A stretch of DNA of 9,196 nucleotides from an uncultured Lachnospiraceae bacterium. GTDB taxonomy: Bacteria > Bacillota > Clostridia > Lachnospirales > Lachnospiraceae. Position numbers and translations under genes: made by a program. The notes below the pieces were generated by a model. The model ran no database searches. It saw only the letters and a program-made list of their open reading frames with translations, and was not told the origin of the DNA. Shown here in pieces: positions 1 through 6,891 of this stretch (position 1 is its first letter; each line of letters opens with the position of its first letter). Location: assembly GCA_900553305.1 (NCBI GenBank), contig USDI01000079.1, positions 1-9,196 on the forward strand. Reading direction: 5' to 3'.

Positions 1-28
1 ATATGCATGCAAGCATTCTATGTCCATA

Positions 29-57
29 TTGTCATAATTTGCATGGCTCTGAATAGT
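29..57 (+). promoter_or_regulatory. Possible sigma-A promoter for the activase-DUF4317 unit
   Basis: A TTGTCA box at 29-34 matches five of six bases of the -35 consensus. It is followed after 17 bases by AATAGT at 52-57, which matches only four of six of the -10 consensus. Transcription would start near 64, leaving a leader of about 25 bases that holds the ribosome site AAAGGCGG at 74-81, six bases before the ATG at 88. The spacing is good but the -10 box is weak, and the true promoter could lie upstream of the window. No riboswitch or hairpin is evident in bases 1-87. Confidence 0.3.
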
Positions 58-87
58 TACAAATTAGGAAACGAAAGGCGGTAAAAT

Positions 88-3000
88 ATGGAAAACAAGC
101 AATATACACTCGGCATTGATATCGGTTCAACCACCGTTAAAATTGCCATTCTGGATAGTGCACACAACATCCTTTTTTCCGACTACAAAAGACATTTCGC
201 AAACATCAGGGAAACACTTCATTCCCTTCTCAGTGATGCATACAGTCAATTAGGAAATATCAGGCTCCACCCCATGATCACCGGATCCGGTGGATTAACC
301 CTTGCCAACCATCTGAAGGTTCCCTTTGTCCAGGAGGTTATTTCGGTTGCCACCGCATTAAAGGAAATTGCACCGAAAACGGACGTTGCGATTGAATTAG
401 GTGGTGAGGATGCCAAGATTATTTATTTTGAAGGCGGTAACGTGGAACAGCGTATGAACGGAATCTGTGCCGGTGGTACAGGCTCCTTTATCGACCAGAT
501 GGCTTCTCTGTTACAGACCGATGCAGCCGGATTAAACGAATACGCCAAGGGCTACAAATCCCTCTACACCATCGCAGCCCGCTGTGGTGTATTTGCCAAG
601 TCCGACATCCAGCCCCTCATCAACGAAGGGGCAACGAAAGAAGACCTTGCGGCTTCCATTTTCCAGGCCGTTGTAAACCAGACCATCAGTGGTCTTGCCT
701 GCGGTAAGCCGATCCGCGGCCACATTGCCTTTTTAGGCGGTCCGCTCCACTTCCTGTCCGAATTAAAGGCTGCTTTTATCCGCACCTTGAAGCTGGATGA
801 GGAGCATACCATTGAAACCGAACATTCCCATTTATTTGCAGCGATCGGTTCTGCATTAAATGCAAAAGAAGAAGTTTCTTATACCATGGAAGAAATGGTA
901 CAGAAGCTCTCTTCGGATATCAAAATGGAATTCGAGGTAGAACGTATGGATCCCCTCTTTGCAAGCAAAGAAGAATACGATGCGTTCTGTAAGCGCCATG
1001 AAACCCATCATGTAAAAACTGCCGATTTATCCACATATCACGGCAACTGCTATCTTGGAATCGACGCCGGAAGTACGACAACGAAGATTGCTCTTGTCGG
1101 AGAAGATGGCTCTTTACTTTATTCCTTCTACAGCAGTAACGATGGAAGTCCCTTAAAGACGGCTATCCGTTCCATGAAGGAAATTTCTAAGCAGCTCCCT
1201 CCCGATGTGCATGTGGTCCGCTCCTGCTCTACCGGATACGGGGAACAGCTTATGAAAGCGGCTTTCCTTCTGGACGATGGCGAGGTAGAAACCGTTGCAC
1301 ATTATTATGCGGCGGCATTCTTCGATCCTTCCGTGGACTGTATCCTGGACATCGGCGGTCAGGATATGAAGTGTATCAAGATCAAGAATCAGACTGTAGA
1401 CAGCGTGCAGCTTAACGAAGCCTGCTCCTCCGGCTGCGGTTCCTTTATCGAAACCTTTGCCAAGTCTTTAAATTACAGTGTCCATGATTTTGCAAAGGCC
1501 GCTCTCTTTGCCGAGCATCCGATTGACTTGGGAACGCGTTGTACCGTATTCATGAATTCCAAGGTAAAGCAGGCACAGAAGGAAGGCGCCAGTGTGCCGG
1601 ATATTTCCGCAGGACTTGCCTACTCGGTTATCAAGAATGCTTTATTTAAGGTCATCAAGGTATCCGATGCTTCTGCTCTCGGCAAAAACATCGTGGTACA
1701 GGGTGGAACCTTCTATAACGATGCCGTTTTACGGAGTTTTGAAAAGATTGCCGGCTGCGAAGCCATCCGTCCGGACATTGCCGGAATCATGGGTGCGTTC
1801 GGTGCCGCTCTCATTGCAAGGGAACGTTACAGTGCAGATTACGAAACGACCATGCTGCCCTTTGACAAGATTCTGTCCCTGCAGTTTGAAACCAGCATGG
1901 CCAAATGTAAGGGTTGTACCAACAACTGCCGTCTGACCATCAACAAATTCTCCGGCGGCCGTCAGTACATTTCCGGCAACCGCTGCGAACGCGGTCTTGG
2001 CAAGCAGAAAAATGAGAACAATGTTCCCAACCTGTTCGATTATAAACTAAAGAGGGTATTCGGCTATGAACCGCTTTCTGCTGAAGAAGCTACACGTGGT
2101 ACTGTCGGTATTCCGCGTGTCCTTAACATGTACGAAAATTATCCGTTCTGGGCAACCTTCTTTAAGGAACTCGGCTACCGCGTGATTCTCTCTCCGATAT
2201 CCAACCGTAAGATTTACGAGCTTGGCATTGAGTCCATCCCAAGTGAATCCGAATGTTACCCGGCAAAGTTAGCGCACGGACACGTGAGCTGGCTCATTAA
2301 CCAGAAGGTCGATTTCATTTTCTATCCTGCTCTCTTTTATGAACGTAATGAATTTGAGGACGCCAACAATCACTATAACTGCCCGATTGTTACCTCTTAT
2401 TCCGAAAATATCAAGAATAACGTGGAAGAAATTGAACGTGGCGAAGTCGTTCTCCGCAATCCGTTCATGTCCTTCCGTGACCTGAAAACCATTACCGAAG
2501 CGCTGGTGCGTGAATTTAAAGAGCTTCCTTCCAAAGAGGTCATTACTGCCAGTGAAAAGGCATGGAACGAATTGAATGCTGCCCGTACCGATATGCAGAA
2601 AAAGGGCGAGGAAACCTTACAGTATTTAAAGGAGTCCGGAAAGCGCGGTATTGTTTTAGCCGGAAGACCTTATCATATTGACCCGGAAATCAATCATGGT
2701 ATTCCGGAGCTGATTACCTCTTATGATATTGCTGTTTTAACCGAGGATTCCGTATCCCATCTGGCAAAACCGGAACGTCCTTTAATCGTTTCCGACCAGT
2801 GGATGTACCACTCCCGTCTCTACGCAGCCGCAAGCTATGTAAAGACCGTGGATAACCTCGACCTGATCCAGTTAAATTCCTTTGGATGTGGTCTGGATGC
2901 GGTTACGACCGATCAGGTAAATGATATTCTGACAGGCTCTGATAAGATTTATACCTGTCTGAAAATTGATGAGGTAAATAACCTTGGCGCTGCCAGAATC

Positions 3001-4335
3001 CGTATCCGTTCCCTGCTCTCTGCCATCCGTGTCAGAGAAAAGCTGAACAAACAGCGTACGATCCGCTCCAGTGCCATTACAAAGGTTCCCTTTACCGAAG
3101 AAATGCGTAAGGATTATACGATTCTTGCCCCGCAGATGTCTCCGATCCACTTTGACGTCATCGAGGCTGCGTTCCGCGCCTGCGGTTACAACTTTGAAAT
3201 TCTTGGAAACGACAACCGTCGTGCCGTGGATGTCGGATTAAAATATGTAAATAACGATGCCTGCTACCCTTCCCTGATGGTCGTCGGCCAGATTATGGAT
3301 GCTTTGCTTTCCGGTAAATATGATCTCAACAAGGTAGCCGTCATTATGACACAGACAGGTGGGGGATGCCGTGCAACCAACTACGTCGGCTTTATCCGCC
3401 GTGCCTTAGAGAAGGCCGGAATGCCGCAGATCCCGGTTATTTCCTTAAATCTGGGCGGTATTGAAACGAACCCAGGCTTCCACTTAAATGCCGAAATGCT
3501 GATGCGTGTTGCCTACGCTGCCATCTTTGGCGATATCTTCATGCGCTGTGTCTACCGTATGCGCCCTTACGAGCAGACCAAAGGCTCTGTAGAAGAAGTT
3601 CATCAGAAATGGATAAAGAAATGCCGTGAATTTGTTTCCAGAAAGCATATGAGCTTTGCAGCCTTTAACAAAATGTGTCAGCAGATTGTGGAAGACTTTG
3701 ATGCCATTCCGATCACCAATGAACAAAAGCCCCGTGTCGGTATCGTGGGTGAGATTCTGGTAAAATATGCACCGGCTGCCAACAATTACCTTGTAGACCT
3801 CCTGGAGTCCGAAGGAGCCGAAGCCGTTGTACCGGATCTGGTAGACTTCATGCTCTACTGTTTCTACAACCAGATTTATAAGGCCGATTATCTGGGCATG
3901 AGTAAGAAGACCTCGATGATCTCCCGCTTTGGTATCCGTGGTATTGAATTCCTTCGTGGAAGCGCACGCCGTGCTTTTGAAAAGAGTACACACTTCACGC
4001 CTCCATGCAGTATTTATGAAACGGTAGCAAATGCCAAAACAATTGTAAACATTGGTAACCAGACCGGTGAAGGCTGGTTCCTGACCGGTGAAATGATTGA
4101 GCTGATCCACAGTGGTGTCAACAACATCGTCTGCACCCAGCCGTTTGCCTGCCTGCCCAACCATGTCGTAGGAAAAGGGGTTATTAAAGAGCTTCGCAAG
4201 CACTATCCGCTCAGCAATATTGTTGCCATTGACTACGATCCCGGTGCCAGTGAAGTAAACCAGCTGAACCGTATTAAACTGATGCTCTCCACAGCACAGA
4301 AAAATCTTCATAAGAAGGAGGAAGAAGCTTCGTGA
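88..4335 (+). CDS. Giant acyl-CoA dehydratase activase-related fusion protein (two BadF/HgdC-type ATPase modules, DUF2229, dehydratase-like C-terminal half)
   Basis: This 1415-residue protein belongs to the family of 2-hydroxyacyl-CoA dehydratase activators, ATP-driven reductases that fire low-potential electrons from a [4Fe-4S] cluster. Module 1 (about 6-260) has the phosphate-binding DIGSTT at 11-16, ELGGEDAK at 103-110, CAGGTGSF at 127-134 and Cys166. Module 2 (about 321-580) repeats these as DAGSTT at 326-331, DIGGQDMK at 421-428, Cys446 and Cys485. A Cys cluster follows (C607, C610, C614, C633). Then comes a DUF2229-like region (about 673-890) with SECYPAK at 721-727. The rest is dehydratase-like, with GRPYHIDPEIN at 859-869, DACYPS at 1057-1062 and GGGCRATNY at 1091-1099. 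There is no signal peptide or membrane segment, so it is probably cytosolic. The ATG at 88 is supported by AAAGGCGG six bases upstream. Stand-alone activators are about 260 residues, so this is a large fusion. The family is known in anaerobes; its substrate is not evident. The family call is firm and the reaction is unknown. Confidence 0.92.
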   Translation: MENKQYTLGIDIGSTTVKIAILDSAHNILFSDYKRHFANIRETLHSLLSDAYSQLGNIRLHPMITGSGGLTLANHLKVPFVQEVISVATALKEIAPKTDVAIELGGEDAKIIYFEGGNVEQRMNGICAGGTGSFIDQMASLLQTDAAGLNEYAKGYKSLYTIAARCGVFAKSDIQPLINEGATKEDLAASIFQAVVNQTISGLACGKPIRGHIAFLGGPLHFLSELKAAFIRTLKLDEEHTIETEHSHLFAAIGSALNAKEEVSYTMEEMVQKLSSDIKMEFEVERMDPLFASKEEYDAFCKRHETHHVKTADLSTYHGNCYLGIDAGSTTTKIALVGEDGSLLYSFYSSNDGSPLKTAIRSMKEISKQLPPDVHVVRSCSTGYGEQLMKAAFLLDDGEVETVAHYYAAAFFDPSVDCILDIGGQDMKCIKIKNQTVDSVQLNEACSSGCGSFIETFAKSLNYSVHDFAKAALFAEHPIDLGTRCTVFMNSKVKQAQKEGASVPDISAGLAYSVIKNALFKVIKVSDASALGKNIVVQGGTFYNDAVLRSFEKIAGCEAIRPDIAGIMGAFGAALIARERYSADYETTMLPFDKILSLQFETSMAKCKGCTNNCRLTINKFSGGRQYISGNRCERGLGKQKNENNVPNLFDYKLKRVFGYEPLSAEEATRGTVGIPRVLNMYENYPFWATFFKELGYRVILSPISNRKIYELGIESIPSESECYPAKLAHGHVSWLINQKVDFIFYPALFYERNEFEDANNHYNCPIVTSYSENIKNNVEEIERGEVVLRNPFMSFRDLKTITEALVREFKELPSKEVITASEKAWNELNAARTDMQKKGEETLQYLKESGKRGIVLAGRPYHIDPEINHGIPELITSYDIAVLTEDSVSHLAKPERPLIVSDQWMYHSRLYAAASYVKTVDNLDLIQLNSFGCGLDAVTTDQVNDILTGSDKIYTCLKIDEVNNLGAARIRIRSLLSAIRVREKLNKQRTIRSSAITKVPFTEEMRKDYTILAPQMSPIHFDVIEAAFRACGYNFEILGNDNRRAVDVGLKYVNNDACYPSLMVVGQIMDALLSGKYDLNKVAVIMTQTGGGCRATNYVGFIRRALEKAGMPQIPVISLNLGGIETNPGFHLNAEMLMRVAYAAIFGDIFMRCVYRMRPYEQTKGSVEEVHQKWIKKCREFVSRKHMSFAAFNKMCQQIVEDFDAIPITNEQKPRVGIVGEILVKYAPAANNYLVDLLESEGAEAVVPDLVDFMLYCFYNQIYKADYLGMSKKTSMISRFGIRGIEFLRGSARRAFEKSTHFTPPCSIYETVANAKTIVNIGNQTGEGWFLTGEMIELIHSGVNNIVCTQPFACLPNHVVGKGVIKELRKHYPLSNIVAIDYDPGASEVNQLNRIKLMLSTAQKNLHKKEEEAS
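4315..4321 (+). promoter_or_regulatory. Ribosome binding site for the GTG-started DUF4317 gene
   Basis: AAGGAGG lies inside the last codons of the upstream gene, ten bases before the GTG at 4332. It supports the non-ATG start, and its position suggests that translation of the second gene is coupled to that of the first. Confidence 0.7.
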
Positions 4336-5489
4336 TCAAACAGGAAATCAACGAACTGAAACGACTCTACACCCCAAGCAACTGCTCCATTACCAGAATC
4401 TGTGGCTGCTATGTCGATGGGGAAAAGAATAAAAAGACCGAATTTAAGGAAGCCTTTCTCTCCCTTCCGGAAGAAGAAATTTTTAAATACTTTGAACTGC
4501 TGCGCAAAACCTTATCCGGAAGTCTCGGAAAGAATCTCTTAAACTTAGACTTTCCCCTTGCAAGCGAACAGAAAGGCGGCACACAGGCTGCCCTTCTTGC
4601 CCTGCGCGACAGCAAATTAAAGGATGATGCCTTAATTGAAGAGTTTTATGACCGTGTGATCGGTACTTACGAATATGTCGGCAATTACCTGATTCTGCTC
4701 ATCCATGACGCTTACGACGTTCCCGGAAAGACCACGGACGGCTTAACCATGGACGATGCTTCCGATACGGTATTTGAGTACATCATGTGCTGTATCTGCC
4801 CGGTCAATCTGTCAAAGCCCGGCTTAAGCTATGACAGCATCAACAACGAATTCCATAACCGCATCCGTGACTGGGTGGTGGAAATGCCCGAAACCGGCTT
4901 TCTCTTCCCGAGCTTCAACGACCGTGCAACCGATATTCATTCCACGCTCTTCTATTCCAGGAATCCGGAAGAAGCGCATGGGGAATTCGTAGAAAACATT
5001 CTCGGCTGTACCCTGCCTTTGTCTGCCGGAACACAAAAGGAAGCCTTTCAGGCTTTAATCGAAGAAACGCTCGGTGATGAGGTCGAATATGAAGTAGTGA
5101 AAAATATCCATGAAAATTTAACGGAAATGATCGAGGAGCATAAAGAGATTCCGGAGCCTTTAACTCTTGACAAGCATCAGGTGAAAAACCTCTTCGAAAA
5201 GAGCGGTGTCAGGGAAGAAAAACTCACTGACTTTGATAAGCTCTATGATGCAGCCGCCGGAGAAGATACTTCTCTCTTTGTAAACAATGTAGCAAATGTC
5301 CGCACTTTTGAAGTAAAGACTCCTGACGTTGTCGTAAAGGTGAATCCGGAACGCGCGGATCTGGTCAACACCCTGCAGATCGATGGCAAGCGCTGTCTCG
5401 TCATTGAAATCAACGATCATGTCGAAGTGAACGGCATCACCATTCATCAGGGTGTATCCTTGGCAGATGTGGCAGATGAAGAAGTATAG
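4332..5489 (+). CDS. DUF4317 family protein of unknown function
   Basis: This 385-residue protein resembles the DUF4317 family found in Lachnospiraceae and related Clostridia; its function is unknown. The start codon is GTG, and the GTGA sequence overlaps the TGA of the activase gene by four bases, with a strong ribosome site ten bases upstream. The N-terminus (1-30) opens with an acidic/basic helix and then carries three cysteines (C18, C24, C26). The middle contains a Cys-rich hydrophobic patch (CCICPV at 153-158) and a conserved-looking segment around GFLFPSFNDR (189-198). The C-terminal third (about 230-385) alternates charged helices with a short beta-rich stretch (about 325-372). There is no signal peptide, no transmembrane helix and no recognised catalytic motif. 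Tight coupling to the activase suggests the two proteins work together or need matched expression, but that is inference. The family call rests on overall resemblance. Confidence 0.85.
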   Translation: MIKQEINELKRLYTPSNCSITRICGCYVDGEKNKKTEFKEAFLSLPEEEIFKYFELLRKTLSGSLGKNLLNLDFPLASEQKGGTQAALLALRDSKLKDDALIEEFYDRVIGTYEYVGNYLILLIHDAYDVPGKTTDGLTMDDASDTVFEYIMCCICPVNLSKPGLSYDSINNEFHNRIRDWVVEMPETGFLFPSFNDRATDIHSTLFYSRNPEEAHGEFVENILGCTLPLSAGTQKEAFQALIEETLGDEVEYEVVKNIHENLTEMIEEHKEIPEPLTLDKHQVKNLFEKSGVREEKLTDFDKLYDAAAGEDTSLFVNNVANVRTFEVKTPDVVVKVNPERADLVNTLQIDGKRCLVIEINDHVEVNGITIHQGVSLADVADEEV

Positions 5490-5541
5490 GAAATTTAATT
5501 TTATTTTTTATTCGTAATAATTGTTATGTGCATCTATAATA

Positions 5542-5589
5542 AAAAATGCTGATAACCAAATTCTTTTCTAAATGGTTATCAGCATTTTT
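5542..5589. terminator. Bidirectional intrinsic terminator between convergent units
   Basis: A perfect 17-bp inverted repeat has arms at 5542-5558 and 5573-5589 and a 14-base loop. The stem contains TGCTGATAACCA and is bordered by A5 on the left and T5 on the right, so it offers a hairpin plus U-tract on either strand. It lies 53 bases after the DUF4317 stop and 18 bases beyond the EAL-HDOD stop, and so serves both transcripts. The remaining bases of the 117-base gap (5490-5606) are AT-rich and show nothing else. Confidence 0.88.
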
Positions 5590-5606
5590 ACTGTCCTATT
5601 AAAAAT

Positions 5607-6827
5607 TTATGCAAACAGGTCACGATACCAGCGCAGAGCCGCAATGTACGCATCATATACCTGTTTGGAATCCATGTGATTCAGCAACATGGTCCGGTCA
5701 ATTTCCTGCCAGTTCGCACTCTCATACTGCTTCACAAACTCTAATACCGGTGCGAAGTGTCCCTTATCTTCAATAAGCGCTTCCTCGATCTCCTTAGAAA
5801 CCTTCACCATCTTAAGAGCCTCTTCCATCGGCTTGTTGATAATAAGATCAAGTACAGAGAACAGTCCCATTAAGAACAGTTCTCCTGCCTGACCACCCAT
5901 CTCAAATACGGTTGCCAGATTCTCCGCAAACTTCGCGCGAAGCAGGGAAACACGCATAATCTCATTCGGACGATCTGCACAAAGCTGGTTGGTAACCGCG
6001 GTATTAATCCATTTCTTCAATTCCTTCTGCCCTAACATTGCTGCTGCATGACGGATCGAGGTAATCTCGGAATTTACCGTCATATGGTTCACCATCTTTA
6101 AAAGGGAAATTACAAGTGCAGTATCCCTTCCGATGACATCTGCTGCTTTTGTCAGATCAAAGTCCGGTTCATTCACAATATTTAAAAGTTCAATATAGTT
6201 CACCTTCAACGGAGCGACCTTTGCCTCTCCCTTCGTTACCGGCATACGGTAGAATGCTCCTTCATAGAGCTGGTAGCCGCCCTCGGCCTTCAACTGCTCA
6301 AAAATCTCCTGCGTATCAATATTTCCAGCACAAAGCCTGATGTTCGGATAAATCTTTGTAAAATAAATTCTTGCCTTCGTAATATCAATCTTCTTATGAT
6401 CAAGCAGAATATAATCCATCAGAAGAAGAACCTGACGGTAATCCTCAAAGCTGGATACGGGCAGTTTACGGATTGCAAGCTTATATCCGCTATCCTTTAA
6501 TTGCTTCAGACGGTTAATATACATATCATTCGGCAGAACCGCATTGTCCACAAGCAGTACCACGCGGTCATGTGGTGCCTTGCACTGTTCATCAATATCC
6601 GTAAACAGGGAAATATTATTTACCGAAATAAACACTTCCTTATCTCCGGAAAGGGTTTCAATTCCCATATTTTCAATCAGTTCAAACCCCTGAATCTGTC
6701 CTACGCCATCATTCATTCCGGTTCCTAAGAAACTGGGATTTAAAAGAAAGTTCTTCTTCTGGGTAAATAAGGAATATGCCTTTACGGTCATATTTTCATC
6801 AAATAAAGGGATTAACGTTGCAAGCAT
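5607..6827 (-). CDS. EAL-HDOD signalling protein with degenerate EAL domain (YuxH-like)
   Basis: This 406-residue protein has the two-domain layout of the YuxH/CdgJ-type family: an EAL-like half (about 1-200) followed by an HDOD half (about 205-395). Active EAL domains hydrolyse c-di-GMP using an E-x-L motif and several metal-binding acidic residues. Here the segment where E-x-L is expected reads VKAYSL (15-20), and the usual AEKVET-like segment reads CAGNIDT (166-172), so catalysis is probably lost. The HDOD part shows the helix-rich pattern including DLTKAADVIGRD (224-235), SLLKMVNH (241-248) and IRHAAAMLGQKELKKW (258-273). HDOD domains resemble HD hydrolases without the metal-binding HD pair and usually act as protein-interaction modules. 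The protein is soluble, with no signal or membrane segment. The ATG at 6827 has AAAGGCG eight bases upstream (6836-6842). It has its own promoter after the asparaginase gene, although read-through from upstream is possible because no terminator separates them. The target pathway is not shown by the neighbours. Confidence 0.88.
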   Translation of the reverse strand: MLATLIPLFDENMTVKAYSLFTQKKNFLLNPSFLGTGMNDGVGQIQGFELIENMGIETLSGDKEVFISVNNISLFTDIDEQCKAPHDRVVLLVDNAVLPNDMYINRLKQLKDSGYKLAIRKLPVSSFEDYRQVLLLMDYILLDHKKIDITKARIYFTKIYPNIRLCAGNIDTQEIFEQLKAEGGYQLYEGAFYRMPVTKGEAKVAPLKVNYIELLNIVNEPDFDLTKAADVIGRDTALVISLLKMVNHMTVNSEITSIRHAAAMLGQKELKKWINTAVTNQLCADRPNEIMRVSLLRAKFAENLATVFEMGGQAGELFLMGLFSVLDLIINKPMEEALKMVKVSKEIEEALIEDKGHFAPVLEFVKQYESANWQEIDRTMLLNHMDSKQVYDAYIAALRWYRDLFA

Positions 6828-6859
6828 CTTATCTTCGCCTTTCTCTCCAAATAGTCATG

Positions 6860-6875
6860 TTTATTGTACAATAAA
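6860..6875. repeat. 16-bp perfect palindrome over the -10 region of the EAL-HDOD promoter
   Basis: TTTATTGTACAATAAA is a perfect inverted repeat with no loop, centred between 6867 and 6868. It covers the TACAAT -10 box of the minus-strand promoter, which is a plausible place for a dimeric repressor to bind. It is too AT-rich and lacks a spacer, so it is unlikely to be a terminator for the asparaginase gene. Chance symmetry in AT-rich sequence is possible. Confidence 0.4.
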
Positions 6876-6891
6876 ATTCATCCAGTGTCTA
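6863..6891 (-). promoter_or_regulatory. Sigma-A promoter for the EAL-HDOD gene
   Basis: On the minus strand, TAGACA (6891-6886) matches five of six bases of the -35 consensus, and TACAAT (6868-6863) matches five of six of the -10 consensus. They are separated by exactly 17 bases. The predicted start near 6856 gives a leader of about 29 bases, with the ribosome site just upstream of the ATG at 6827. The first three bases of the -35 box are the TAG stop codon of the asparaginase-like gene. Confidence 0.65.

Noticed and set aside
1..20. ATGCATGC/GCAT repeats at the window edge
   Set aside because: These are short self-complementary tetramers and hexamers without a stable stem or a link to a start signal; chance is the simplest explanation.
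1592..1936. Plus-strand open frame of 114 codons in another frame of the activase gene
   Set aside because: It is a shadow of the second ATPase module and its cysteine cluster; the composition is not protein-like and no start signal is seen.
3484..4311. Long minus-strand open frame (275 codons) inside the activase gene
   Set aside because: It lies wholly antisense to a well-supported gene, has no recognisable motif or ribosome site, and its length follows from the codon bias of the sense gene.
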